Below, piece by piece: positions 36,953 through 48,354 of a stretch of DNA of 64,000 nucleotides. The notes beneath the pieces are model-generated. The model did no database searches. It was given only the letters and a program-made list of their open reading frames with translations, and had not been told where the DNA came from. A program made the position numbers and the translations under genes. Source of the stretch: Prorocentrum cordatum (Eukaryota > Sar > Dinophyceae > Prorocentrales > Prorocentraceae); assembly GCA_963575745.1 (NCBI GenBank), contig CAUYUJ010018314.1, forward strand, positions 1-64,000, written 5' to 3'. The first letter of the stretch is position 1. Each line of letters starts with the position of its first letter.

Positions 36953-37163
36953 ACTCGTAAGAGCTTCCCTTAGCTAGTATAGCTGGAAGCTAAGAGTAAT
37001 TCCGGCGCGCTGGAGAGCTAGTTGGCAAGAAAAAATTCGACGGAACTTAAACTCGTAGAGCTTCCCTTAGCTAGTTATAGCTGGAAGTAAGAGTAATCGG
37101 CGAGCTGCGAGAGCTAGTGGCAAGAAAATCTCGACGGGAACTTTGGTGACTTTTGCTCGGTTG

Positions 37164-37194
<31 letters not shown>

Positions 37195-39093
37195 CGTTCT
37201 CGAAATTTGACAATTCGTTTGAGCTCTAGTATTTTTTCCCGTGATATTCGATCTTATTCCCGCTCTCCATCTTGATCTCAGCTCGATCGGGTAACTTTGA
37301 AGGCAAAAAGCACTCTGGCGGGAACGCCCGTTTCGAGTCATCTTGATACGCGCTGTCAGTTTGCTGAGCATAACTCGAGCTCTAGGGCAGCTACAGAGCT
37401 GGTAAGCACAGCTAATGCATGCAGAATGATCAGGCGCGTTCGCCTGTTGAACCCAGAGGTCTGAACTCGGTCTGTCAGCCGAGCTAGGTCCGCAAACCTG
37501 TTTGTATTATTCGGGTCAACTTGGTACGCGTTGTCGGTATTTTCTACTTAACCCGAGCTGTAGGGCAGCTACAGTGCTGGTAAGCACTCGTATCGCACTC
37601 AGAATGATCAGACGCGTTCGCCTGTTGAATCCATAGGTCTAAACTCGGTCTGCTAGCCGAGCTAGGTCCGCAAACCTATTCGTATTATTCGAGTCCACTT
37701 GATACGCGTTGTCGGTATTTTCTACTTAACTCGAGTTGTAGGGCAGCTACAGTGCTGGTAAGCACACCTATCGCACTCAGAATCATCAGGCGCGTTCGCC
37801 TGTTGAATCCAGAGCTCTGAACTCAGTCTGTTGCGCGATCCAGAATCACGAAACTGTTCGCATTCTTCCAGTCTTCTTGAGAGCTACTGTCGGCGTTCTG
37901 CACTTAATTCGAGCTGCAGGAGGCTGCAGGGCGGGTAATCACAGGAATCGATTCGGAGACATCAGACGCGTCCGTCTGTCGCATTCAGAGGTCTGAACTC
38001 GGTCTGATACTCGAGTTGGGCTCAAAAACTATTCGTTCTCTGCAATTTTTTCCGACAGTATATGTTGTCAGGAAGCTCTACGAGTCCCCCGGCGGTAACA
38101 AAGGTTGACGGTTTACCGCCGGCGCCAGTTTGGTGACTTTTGCTCGGTTGAAAATTTCGTTCTCGAAATTTGACAATTCGTTAGAGCTCTAGTATTTTTT
38201 CCCGTGATATTCGGTCTTATTCCCGCTCGCCATCTTGATCTCAGCTCGATCGGGTAACTTTGAAGGCCAAAAAGCACTCTGGCGGGATCGGCCGTTTCGA
38301 GTCATCTTAATATGCGCTGACGGTTTTCTGAAGATAACTCGAGCTCTAGGGCAGCTACAGAGCTGGTAAGCACAGGTAACGCATGCAGAATGATCAGGCG
38401 CGTTCGCCTGTTGAACCCAGAGGTCTGAACTCGGTCTGTCAGCCGAGCTAGGTTCGCAAACCTGTTTGTATTATTCGAGTCAACTCGATACGCGTTGTCG
38501 GTATTTTCTACTTAACTCGAGCTGTAGGGCAGCTACAGTGCTGGTAAGCACTGCTATCGCATTCAGAATGATCAGACGCATTCGCCTGTCGAATCCATAG
38601 GTCTGAACTCGGTCTGCTAGCTGAGCTAGGTCCGCAAACCTATTCGTGTTATTCGAGTGAACTTGATACGCGTTGTCGGTATTTTATACTTAACTCGAGC
38701 TGTAGGGCAGCTACAGTGCTGGTAAGCACAGCTACCCCACTCAGAATCATCAGGCGCGTTCGCCTGTTGAATCCAGAGCTCTGAACTCGGTCTGTTGCGC
38801 GATCCAGAATCACGAAACTGTTCGTTCTTCCAGTCATCTTGAGAGCTACTGTCGGCGTTCTGCACTCAATTCGGGCTGTAGGGAGGCTGCAGGGCGGGTA
38901 TTTAGAGGCATCGATTCGGAGACATCAGACGCGTCCATCTGTCGCATTTAGAGGTCTGAACTCGGTCTGATACTCGAGTTGGGCTGAAAAACTATTCGTT
39001 CTCTGCAATTTTTTCCGACAGTATATGTTGTCAGGAAGCTCTACGAGTCCCCCGGCGGTAACAAAGGTTGACGGTTTACCGCCGGCGCCCAGT
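36953..39093 (+). mobile_element. family A element nested in B, itself interrupted
   Basis: It starts AACTCGTAAGAGCTTCC after T 36952 and ends CAGT at 39093. It is split at 37048 (GACGGAACTT) and resumes at 38130 (TTGGTGACTTTTGC), restoring a continuous leader when the inner copy is removed. Its 38540-39093 part is nearly identical to the fold-back arms at 27.8-29.5 kb. Confidence 0.9.
37049..38129 (+). mobile_element. family A element, third nesting level, exact T|T insertion
   Basis: It begins AAACTCGTAGAGC and ends GGCGCCAGT. Removal restores GACGGAACTT|TTGGTGAC, the uninterrupted leader found at 33490. It contains an expanded T run near 37169-37195 in the leader that is short in other copies. 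Confidence 0.92.
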
Positions 39094-39467
39094 GATAACT
39101 TTTGGGTGATTTTGCAATGTTTTCAAAGATATTTGACAATTCATTTTGAGAAAGCAGATTTTTCGCACCTGTAAACGAATATGAGGGCCGCTCTGTCTTA
39201 ATATGAGCTCTGTAGGCGCACTTTTACTATCAAAACACTTGGCGAAACCATCTTCTTCATGTCGACACGAAAAAAAACATTTTTTTCTTTTTCGAGAAAT
39301 GCTTCGAGAAGCTCTCTCTTTCGACTCTGAGCACACTCACGCGTGAAAGGAGCTCTACGAGGTTCCCGGCTGTGACCAGGTTGACGGTTCACCGCCGGCG
39401 CCAGTTCGGGGCGCTTCCAGCGCGCGTCCACGCGGGCTTGCACGCGCGCAGGCACGCGTGTACGCGT

Positions 39468-39856
39468 ACCTCGTAGAGCTCTTCGTCATCGATGAGCTAG
39501 AGGAATTCCGGCGCGGGGTGGAGCTAGTTGGTCGACCCGACCAGAAAGGACAAAGTGGTAACTTTTTGGTGGTTTGCAATTGTTTGAAAGATATTTAACA
39601 ATTTATTTTGAGGAAGCAGATTTTTCGCACCTGTAAACGACTATGAGGGCCTCTCTGTCTTAGTATGAGCTCCGTAGGCGCACTTTTACTATCAAAACAC
39701 TTGGAGCAACCATCTTCGAAAAAAAATCATTTTTTCCCCATTTCGAGAAATACTTCCAGAAGCTCTCTCTATCGACTCTAAGCACTTTTACGCGTGAAAG
39801 AAGCTCTACGAGGTTCCCGGCGTTGACCAGGTTGACGGTTCACCGCCGGCGCCAGT
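39468..39856 (+). mobile_element. full-length family B element (389 bp)
   Basis: It starts ACCTCGTAGAGCTC after a T and ends CGCCAGT before a T. The 3' subterminal repeat AGCTCTACGAGGT is the inverse of the start. The hairpin reads CCGGCGTTGA/TCACCGCCGG with one mismatch. The body is AT-rich and noncoding. Confidence 0.92.
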
Positions 39857-40389
39857 TCCTGGCAGCGCTTCGGAAGCGCCTCGAGAGCCCCAGAAGAGTT
39901 TCGCGAGAGCTTCCGTGGGCTCGCCAGGACAGATTCCCGGAGAGCTCTCTGACAGCTAGAAGGTTTTGGATTAGAAGCCGGACTGTGGTGGTGCCTGTCA
40001 GCAGCCATCTTCGCCGCACCAGAATCCCCGCAACGACTTGTAAAACATTCCCAGATAGCCCTGCTGTTGGGCTACATAGGGTTGTTAGAGGAGAAGCCGG
40101 CGGGTGCGCGTGCATCGCCGCACTCCCACGCTCCCCGCTCCACGACCCCCGCAGCGGCTCGCCGGGACCTGCAGCGTGTCCGGGAGAGCTGTTCCTAGCG
40201 TTTCCCAATACGGGTGGCGGCGGCGTTGCCGAAGGTCCCAGGCAGTCATCGCCACGGCGCTCGCAAGCTCCTACGCAGCGCTTGCGCGGTCCTCGCGCAG
40301 CGCCCCTTGCATCGTCCAAGGCGCCGTTGAAGGCGTCTCCGACAACGTTTCGAGCGCCTAATGCTATCCGGGTTTTGGACACGGCAAGT

Positions 40390-42014
40390 AACTCGTAGAG
40401 CTTCCCTTAGCTAGTTATAGCTGGAAGCTAAGAGTAATTCTGGCGCGCTGGAGAGCTAGTTGGCTCGAAAAAAAAGAACTGAAGTTTTCACAACTTTTGG
40501 TCGGTTTAAAATTATGTTCTCGAAATTCAACAATTCGTTTGAGCTCTAGTATTTTTTCCCGTGATATTCGATCTTATTCCCGCCCGTCATCTTGATCTCA
40601 GCTCGATCGGGTAAATTTGAAGGCCAAAAAGCACACTGGCGGGAACGGCCGTTTCGAGTCATCTTGATACGCGTTGTCGGTATTTTGTACTTAACTCGAG
40701 CTGTAGAACAGCTACAAAGCTGGTAAACACAGCTATCGCACTCAGAATCGTTAGCCGCGTTCTTCTGTTGAATCCATAGGTCTCAACTCGGTCTGCTAGC
40801 CGAGCTAGGTCCGCAAACCTATTCGTATTATTCGAGTCAACTTCATACGCGGTGTCGGTATTTTCTCTTTAACTCGAGCTGTAGGGCAGCTACAGTGCTG
40901 GTAAGCACATCTATCGCACTCAGAATCATCAGGCGCGTTCACTGTTGAATCCATAGATCAGAACTCGGTCTGCTAGCCGAGCTAGGTTCGCAAACCTATT
41001 TGTATTATTCGAGTCAACTTGATACGCGTTGTCGGTATTTTCTACTTAACTCGAGCTGCAGGGCACCTACAGTGCTGGTAAGCACATCTATCGCACTCAG
41101 ACTCATCAGGCGCGTTCGTCTGTTGAATCCATATGTCTGAACTCGATCTGTTAGCCGAGCTAGGTCCGCAAACCTCTTCGTATCATTCGAGTCAACTTGG
41201 TACGCGTTCTCGGTATTTTGTACTTAATTCGAGTTGAAGGGCAGCTACAGAGCTGATAAAAACACCCATCGCACTCAGAATCATCAGGCACGTTCGCCTG
41301 TCGAATCCATAGGTCTGAACTCGGTCTGCTGGCCGAGCTAGGTCCGCAAACCTGTTCGTATTATTGGAGTCATCTTGACAAACGCTCTCGCTATTTTCTG
41401 AACTTAACTCGAGCTGTAGGCAGCTACAGAGTACAGTCACATAACTCGATTGAGAATTATCGGGCGCGTTTGTCTGTTGTATCGAGAGCTCTGAACTCGG
41501 CCTTCTGCCCGAGCTAGGTTCGCGAAACTGTTCGTATTGTCCTAATCATCGTGACAAGTGCTCTCAATTTTCTGCACTCAACTCGTGCTGGGGGAGGGCT
41601 GCTGCGGGTCATATAAATCGATCTGCAGACATCAGGCGCGTTCGTTGGTCGATTCGAGAGCTCAGAACTTGGTCCGCTGCTCGAAACAGGTCTCCGAAAC
41701 TAGTATATTATTCGAGTCATCCTAACAAATGCTGTCGGTTTTCTGTGCACTTAACTCGGTCTGTAGGGGAGCTGCAGGGCTGGTAATCACATGAGTCGAT
41801 TCGCAGACATCAGACGCGTCCGCCTGTCGCATTGAGAGGTCTGAACTCGGTCTGATCAGACGCGTCCGCTTGTCGCATTCAGAGGTCAAAAACTATTCAC
41901 TATGAGTCAGAATGTTGGTAGGTGCTCTCGGTTTCCTCAACTTAAGTCGAGCTTGGAAGCTCTACGAGTTCCCCGGCGGTAACCAAGGTTGACGGTTTAC
42001 CGCCGGCGCCCAGT
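40390..42014 (+). mobile_element. full-length family A element (about 1.6 kb) in family C
   Basis: AACTCGTAGAGCTTCC to CAGT, flanked by GGCAAGT and TGCAGCGGG of the C host. It has the conserved leader and a run of monomers of at least three subtypes. The 3' hairpin is perfect. Confidence 0.92.
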
Positions 42015-42029
42015 TGCAGCGGGTCCGGG

Positions 42030-42132
42030 AGCTCATCGATGGCGACGAGCTCTATGAGGTACTAGCTCTCCATCGCCCCGGAATTACTCTTAAGCTCCCA
42101 GCAACAGCTTGCTAAGGGAAGCTCTACGAGTT
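42030..42132 (-). mobile_element. inverted 5' ends of B and A elements
   Basis: GAGCTCTATGAGGT and then CTAGCTCTCC...GGGAAGCTCTACGAGTT are the reverse complements of a B start and an A start placed side by side. They have no matching 3' halves here, so they are residues of an inversion or partial insertion. Confidence 0.7.
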
Positions 42133-42308
42133 CCTTGGCAGCGTCCAACACCCGGAGAGCAACGCGCCAGAAAGCTTTCCTGGCGGGCCCTCAGACGCTC
42201 TCGTGAAGCGCTTCTAGGGCTCGGGGGCTCCTCTGGCGCGCTTCTGAAGCGCTGCCGGGCACGCTTCCATGCGTGCCTGCACGCGCGCAGGTACGTGGGG
42301 ACGCGTGC
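42133..42308 (+). mobile_element. family C fragment
   Basis: GC-rich DNA with GGCAGCGTCCAACACCCGG and CACGCGCGCAGGTACG, similar to 39.42-39.46 and 46.25-46.3 kb. No coding region is supported. Confidence 0.5.
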
Positions 42309-42348
42309 CCGAGGCGCTAGAGGAATTCCGGCGCGGGGCGGAGCTAGT

Positions 42349-44028
42349 AACTCGTAGAGCTTCCCTTAGCTAGTTATAGCTGGAAGCTAAGAGTAATTCC
42401 GGCGCGCTGGAGAGCTAGTTGGCAAGAAAAATCTCGACGGACCTTTTGGTGACTTTTGGTCGGTTGAAAATTTTGTTCTCGAAATTTGACAATTCGTTTG
42501 AGCTCTAGTATTTTTTCCCGTGATATTCGATCTCATTCTCGCTCGCCATCTTGATCTCAGCTCGATCGGGTAACTTTGAAGGCCAAAAAGCGTCCCGGCG
42601 GGAACAACCGTTTCGAGTCATCTTGATACGCGCTGTCGGTATTTTGTACTTAACTCGAGCTCTAGGGCAGCTACAGAGCTGGTAAGCACAGCTTTCGTTC
42701 AGAATCATCAGGTGCGTTCGCCTGTTGAATCGAGAGGTCTGAACTCGTTGTGCTAGCCCAGCTAGGTCCGGAAACCTATTCGTATTATTCGAGTCATCTT
42801 GATAGACACTCTCGGTGTTCTGTTCTTAACTCGAGCTGTAGGACAGCTACAGTGCTGGTAAGCACGCCTATCGTGCTCAGAATCATCACGCGCGTTCGCC
42901 TGTTCAATTCAAAGGTCTGAACTCGGTCTGCTAGCCGAGGTCCGCAAAGCTATTTGTAAAAATTCGAGTGATCTTGATAGGCGCTCTCGGTTTTCTGTAC
43001 TTAACTCGAGCTGTAGGGCAGCTACTGGGCTCATTGTGACAGACATGGCTGGGAAATGATCAGTCGCGTGCGTCTATCGAACCGAGAGCTCTGAACTCGG
43101 CCTGCTGCCCGAGCTAGGTTCGCGAAACTGTTCGTATTGTCCGAATGATCTTGAGACGTGCTCTTAATTTTCTGCACTCAACTCGTGCTGGGGGAGGGCT
43201 ACAGTGCTGCAGGTCACATATATCGATTTGCACACACCAGGGGCGTTTTTCGGTCGATTCCAGAGCTCGGAACTCGGTCTGCTGCTCGAACTAGGTTCGC
43301 AAAACTATTATATACTGGCGCCGGCGGTGAACCGTCAACCTGGTCACCGCCGGGAACCTCGTAGAGTTCCTTTCACCCGTAAGAGTACTCAGAGTCGAAA
43401 GAGAGGGCTTCTGGAAGCATTTCTCGAAAAAAGGGAAACATTGATTTTTTTCGTGTCGACATGAAGTTGGTTCCGCCAAGTGTTTTGATAGTAAAAATGC
43501 GCCTACAGAGCTCATACTAAGACAGAGAGGCTCTCATAGTCGTTTACAGGTGCGAAAAATCAGCTTTCTGAAAATGAATTGTCAAATATCTTTGAAAATA
43601 TTGCAAAACCACCCAAAAGTTGTCACATTGTCTCTTTTGGCCGGGTCGACCAACTAGCTCCACCCCGCGCCGGAATTCCTCTAGCTCATTGATGCCGAAG
43701 AGCTCTACGAGGTAATTCGAGTCGATGCTGTCGGTTTTCTGCACTTAACTCGGGCTGTAGGGGGGCTTTAGGGCTGGAATCACATGATTGGATTCGCAGA
43801 CATCAGACGCGCCCGCCTGTCGCATTCAGAGGTTTGAACTCGGTTTGATACTCGAACTCGGTTGCGAAACTGTTCGTTTTTTGTTAGCGTTATCTGGAGA
43901 GGTCTGAAATCGCTTGGGCTTAAAGAATAATCGTTCTTTGGAGCTTTTTACCACAGTATATATTGTCAGAAAGCTCTACGAGTCTCCCGGCGGTAAGAAA
44001 GGTTGACGGTTTACCGCCGGCGCCCAGT
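42349..44028 (+). mobile_element. family A element, exact T|T insertion, carrying an inverted B
   Basis: AACTCGTAGAGC to CAGT. Removal restores GAGCTAGT|TGGTCGA, the intact B head seen at 47220. A minus-strand B element sits inside one monomer at 43314-43713. Confidence 0.93.
43314..43713 (-). mobile_element. full-length family B element, opposite orientation (400 bp)
   Basis: On the minus strand it starts ACCTCGTAGAGCTC after CGAATT and ends CGCCAGT before ATATAATAG. The host monomer without it appears at about 45197-45220 (ATTATATTATTCGAGTCG). It is one of only two minus-strand complete 3' modules in the array. Confidence 0.92.
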
Positions 44029-44082
44029 TGGTCGAGCCGACCAGACAGGACAAAGTGACAACTTTGCCTTGGTTTTGCGAAT

Positions 44083-45519
44083 AACTCGTAGAGCTTCCCT
44101 TAGCTAGTTATAGCTGGAAGCTAAGAGTAATTCCGGCGCGCCCCAGAGCTAGTTGGCAAGAAAAATCTCGACGGACCTTTTGCTGACTTTTGGTCGGTTG
44201 AACATTTTGTTCTCGAAATTTGACAATTCGTTAGAGCTCTAGTATTTTTTCCCATGATATTCGATCTTATTCCCGCTCGCCATCTTGATCTCAGCTCGAT
44301 CGGGTAACTTTGAAGGCCAAAAAGCAGGCAGGCGGGAACGGCCGTTTCGAGTCATCTTGATACGCGCTGTCGGTATTTTGTACTTAACTCGAGCTCTAGG
44401 GCAGCTACAGAGCTGGTAAGCACAGCTTTCGCACTCAGAATGATCACGCGCGTTCGCCTGTTGAATCCAGACGTCTGAACTCGGTCTGCCAGCCGAGCTA
44501 GGTCCGCAAACCTATTCGTACTATTCGAGTCATCTTGATAGACACTCTCGGTTTTCTGTACTTTACTCGAGCTTCAGGGCAGCTACAGTGCTGGTAAGCG
44601 CTATCGCACTCAGAATCATTACGCGCGTTCGCCTGTTGAATCGAGAGGTCTGAACTCGGTCTGCTAGCCGAGCTAGGTCCGCAAACCTATTCGTATTATT
44701 CGAGTCATTCTGATAGACGCTCTCGGTTTTCTGTACTGAACTCGAGCTTCAGGGCAACTACAGTGCTGGTAAGCAACCTTTCGCACTCAGAATCATCACA
44801 CGCGTTCGCCTGTTGAATCGAGAGGTCTGAACTCGGTCTGCTAGCCGAGCTAGGTCCGCAAACCTATTCGTATTATTCGAGTCATCCTGATAGACGCTTT
44901 CGGTTTTCTGTACTTAACTCGAGCTGTACGGCAGCTACAGGGCTCATTGTGACAGACATCGATGGGGCATTATCAGTTGCGTTCGTCTATTGAATCGATA
45001 GCTATGAACTCGGTCTGCTGCGCGAGCTAGGTTCGAGTCATCTTGAGAAGTGCTCTCGTTTGTCTGCACTCAACTCGTGCTGGGAGAGGGCTACAGTGCT
45101 GCCGGTCACAGATATCGATTTTGACACATCAGGCGCGTCTGTTGGTCGATTCGAGAGCTCGGAACTCGGTCTGCTGCTCGAACTAGGTTCGCAAATCCAT
45201 TATATTATTCGAGTCGATACTGTCGGTTTTCTGCACTTCACTCGGACTGTAGGGGGGCTTCAGGGCAGGGAATCCCATGAGTGGATTCGGAGACATCAGA
45301 CGCGCCTGCCTGTCGCATTCAGAGGTCTGAACTCGGTTTGATACTCGAACTGGGTTGCGAAACTGTTTGTTCTTTGTTAGGGTTGTATTGAGAGGTTTGA
45401 AATCGCTTGGGCTTAAAAAAAGTCGTTCTTTGGATTTTTCCCCACAGTAGATATTGTCAGGAAGCTCTACGAGTCCCCCGGCGGTAAGAAAGGTTGACGG
45501 TTTACCGCCGGCGCCCAGT
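44083..45519 (+). mobile_element. full-length family A element (about 1.4 kb) in family B
   Basis: AACTCGTAGAGCTTCC after GCGAAT, ending CAGT before ATTTGG. It contains the leader and about seven monomers. The two flanks join to the continuous B phrase TTTTGC(A)AT..TTTGAAAGATATTTG. Confidence 0.9.
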
Positions 45520-45803
45520 ATTTGGAAAGATATTTGACGATTTATTTTTAGAAAACAGATTTTTAGCACCTGTAAACGATTGTGAGGGCCTCTGCGTCTT
45601 AATATGAGCTCCGTAGGCGCAGTTATACTATCGAAACACTTGGAGCAACCAACTTCATGTCGACATGAAATCAAACAATTTTACCTTTTTCGAGAAATGT
45701 TTCCAGAAGCTCTCTTTTCTGATTCTGAGCACTCTTACGTGCGAACGGAGCTCTACGAGGTTTCCGGCGGTGACTACTTTGACGGTTCACCGCCGGCGCT
45801 AGT

Positions 45804-45898
45804 TGGCAAGAAAAATCAAGACGGACCTTTTGACTTTTGGTCGGTTGAAAATTTTGTTCTCAAAATTGAACCATTCGTTAGAGCTCTAGTATTTTTCC
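45804..45898 (+). mobile_element. family A leader fragment
   Basis: TGGCAAGAAAAATC through GAGCTCTAGTATTTTTCCCGG is the family A leader. It breaks off where GC-rich family C begins. Confidence 0.75.
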
Positions 45899-47164
45899 CG
45901 GAGAGCTCTCTGAGAGGTAGAGGGTTTTAGATTAGAAGCCGGGCGGCGGTGGTGCCCGCCAGCAGCCCATCTCCGCCGCTCCACGATCCTCGCAGAAACT
46001 CCGGCAACCCGGCAGCGCGTCCGGGAGAGCTTCCGGCAAGCGTCTACGCGTGAAGTGCTGCAGAGGGGCCGCCAGAGCCGCAGAAGAGCTTCTCGAGAGC
46101 TTCTGTTCCCGGAGAGCTCGCCGAGAGCTAAATAATTTAATATTTAGAAGCCGGGCGGCGGTGGGGCCCGCCAGGAGCTCCTCCGCGGCGCTGCACGTTC
46201 CCTGCAGGGACTCGCCCGGCCCGGCAACGTGTCCGGGAGAGCCTTCGGCAAGCTTCCACGCGTGCCAGCACGCGTGCAGGCGCGCGTGGAAGCGATTCTG
46301 GCAGCGCTGCAGCAGCGCTTCAGGTGCGTCCGTTGCCCTCTGCTCTCCGGGTTTTTCCCGGGGAGGTAGTAGAGCTCTTCGGGATCGACTTGTAAGCGTC
46401 CAAAACCCGGATAGCGAGGCAAAGCGCGGAGCGCAGAGCGCTCCAAAGCGCCGCACGGCGCCTCTGCCAGTCCGCCCGGAACGATGCGTGGGGCGCTGGA
46501 AACCTCGCAGGAGATGCCTGCGAGGGCGTCTTTTACGACGCGCGGGGCTCTGTGAAACCTACCACGACACCTCTGCCTAGGAGCCTGCGAGCACTGGCCG
46601 TTTCTGCCAGCGCTTCGGCAGCGCAGAAGTGAGCTTCCCGGAGCTCTCCAGTGAGCTTCCAGGAGCTCTCTTCGCTCTCCGGGTTTTTCCCGGATAGCTC
46701 CTTGGAGAGCTGAGGGTTTCGGAGAAGAAGCCGGCGGTGGGTGGTGAGGAGCACACGCCCACCTCCGCCGGTCCACAATCCCCGGAGCGCCCTGCCAGAG
46801 GTTGCAGCGGGTGCGGGAGCGTGGCTTCCTAGCGTTTCCCAATACGCGTGGCTCCAGGGTGCGCGAAGCGCTTCGGCAGAGTTTCGGAAGAGCTTCGGCA
46901 GTTCCTCCAGGCTCCTAGGCAGATCTCCCTTTGGCGCGTTGCAGGGCCCCACGCATTGCAAACGGCGCTCCTGCAAGCGTCTCCTGCAAGGTTTCCAGCG
47001 TCCCGCGCATCGTTTCAGGCGGCCTGGCAGAGGTCCCCGTGCGGCGTTGCGCGCTTGACTTCGCTATCCGGGTTTTGGACGCTTACAAGTGGACGCTACC
47101 AATGGCCCAGCCGGCCGAGGCGGACAGTGTACCTCGTAGAGCTCTTCGGAGCTAAGAGAGAAAT
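45899..47164 (+). mobile_element. family C GC-rich segment, longest copy
   Basis: About 1.27 kb with internally repeated words: AGAAGCCGGGCGG(C/T)GGTG, GCTCTCCGGGTTTTTCCCGG (able to form a hairpin), CACGCGTGCAGG and CAGCGCTTC. Several antisense open frames up to 232 codons overlap; they share no protein similarity I recognise and look like GC-rich chance frames. Two B starts near 47133 and 47165 follow. Confidence 0.6.
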
Positions 47165-47556
47165 ACCTCGTAGAGCTCTTCGTCATCGATGAGCTAGAGG
47201 AATTCCGGCGCGGGGTGGAGCTAGTTGGTCGACCCGGCCAGAAAGGACAAAGTGGTAACTTTTGGGTGATTTTGCAATTTTTTGAAAGATATTTGACAAT
47301 TGATTTTGAGGAAGCAGATTTTTCGCACCTGTGAACGACTATGAGGGCCTCTCTATCTTAGTATGAGCTCTGTAGGCGCACTTTTACTACCAGAACACTT
47401 GGAGGAACCATCTTCATGTCGACACGAAAAAAACACATTTTTTCGAGAAATACTCCCAGAAGATCTCTCTTTCGACTCCGAGCACTCTTACGCGTGAAAT
47501 GAGCTCTACGAGGTTCCCAGCGGTGACCAGGTTGACGGTTCACCGCAGGCGCCAGT
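47165..47556 (+). mobile_element. full-length family B element (392 bp)
   Basis: The cleanest intact B copy. ACCTCGTAGAGCTC begins after T; GAGCTCTACGAGGT is at 47501-47514; then the hairpin and CGCCAGT, followed by T. The body contains GCACCTGTGAACGACTATG and a short perfect dyad CATGTCGACACG-like core. It is noncoding. Confidence 0.94.
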
Positions 47557-48354
47557 TCGGGCGCAGGGTGGACGGCTAATGCATTCAGAATGATCAGGCG
47601 CGTTCGCCTGCTGAATCCAGAGGTCTGAACTCGGTCTGCTAGCCGAGCTAGGGTCGCAAACCTACTCGTATTATTCGAGTCATTGTAGCAGACGCCCTCG
47701 GTTTTTCGTACTTAACTCGGTCTGTAGGGCAGCTACAGAGCTGATAATCACAAAAATCGATTGAGAATTATCAGGCGCGTTCGTCTGTTGAATGAAGAGC
47801 TCTGAACTCGGCCTGCTGCCCGAGCTAGCTTCGCGAAACTATTCGTATTCTTTGAGTCATCTAGAGAAGTCCTCTCGGTTTCCTGCACTTAACTGGTGCT
47901 GGGGAAGGGCTACAGTACTGCTGGTCACAGGAATCGATTTCGAGACATCAGGCGCGTCCGTTCGTCGATTCGAGAGCTCGGAACTCGGTCTGCTGATCGA
48001 ACGAGATCCGCAAAACTGTTGGATTATTCGAGTCATCCTGAGAGGTACTCTCGGGTTTTCTGCACTCAACTCAGGCTGTATGGGGGATCTGCAGAGCTGG
48101 TAATCACAGGAATCGATCCGCAGACATCAGACGCGTCCGCCTGTCGCATTCAGAGGTCTGAACTCGGTTTCATACTCGAGCTCGATTGGAAAACTGTTCG
48201 TTTGTTTAGTTAGAGTCATCTTGAGAGGTCTATAATCGCTTGGGCTGAAAAACTAGTCGTTCTCTGAAATTCTTTTTCACATTATATATTGTCAGGAAGC
48301 TCTACGAGTCCCCCGGCGGTAAGAAAGGTTGACGGTTTACCGCCGGCGCCCAGT
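47557..48354 (+). mobile_element. family A element, 5'-truncated
   Basis: It starts inside a monomer and has four to five monomers, ending with the A-type module (CAGT at 48354). It is closely similar to 49090-49854. Confidence 0.85.

Larger units (their letters stand above)
36863..39405 (+). mobile_element. family B host with two levels of nested family A
   Basis: The host head (ACCTCGTAGAGCTC to GGACAACAT) is at 36863-36952. Its remainder resumes with GATAACTTTTGGGTG at 39094 and runs to the B-type module ending at 39405. The interruption is a complete family A element that is itself interrupted. Confidence 0.9.
39406..42060 (+). mobile_element. family C (GC-rich) host carrying nested B and A elements
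   Basis: GC-rich pieces at 39406-39467, 39857-40389 and 42015-42060 are separated by a complete B (39468-39856) and a complete A (40390-42014). Words such as CTATCCGGGTTTTGGAC, CACGCGTG and TGCAGCG(G/T)GTCCGGGAG link them to 46.0-47.1 kb. Open frames here (for example 39823-40398) are not conserved between copies and look accidental. Confidence 0.65.
42309..45803 (+). mobile_element. family B host with two separate family A insertions
   Basis: The host head GCTAGAGGAATTCCGG...GAGCTAGT ends at 42348, resumes with TGGTCGAGCC at 44029-44082, and resumes again with ATTTGGAAAGATATTTG at 45520, ending at 45803 with a B-type hairpin and CTAGT. The extreme 5' end is missing. Confidence 0.88.

Noticed and set aside
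37165-37200. A T run as evidence of a retroposed poly-A tail
   Set aside because: The run is an expansion of the short T stretch present at the same place in every family A leader; there is no target duplication around it.
28024-38865. Identical 79-residue frames at 28024-28263 (plus) and 38626-38865 (minus)
   Set aside because: They lie within ~177-bp family A monomers and are recovered only because the copies are recent; other copies have stops and no domain is recognisable.
45932-47058. Overlapping 100-230 codon frames in family C DNA
   Set aside because: They occur on both strands in GC-rich repeats, are not kept in other C copies and show no recognisable domain.
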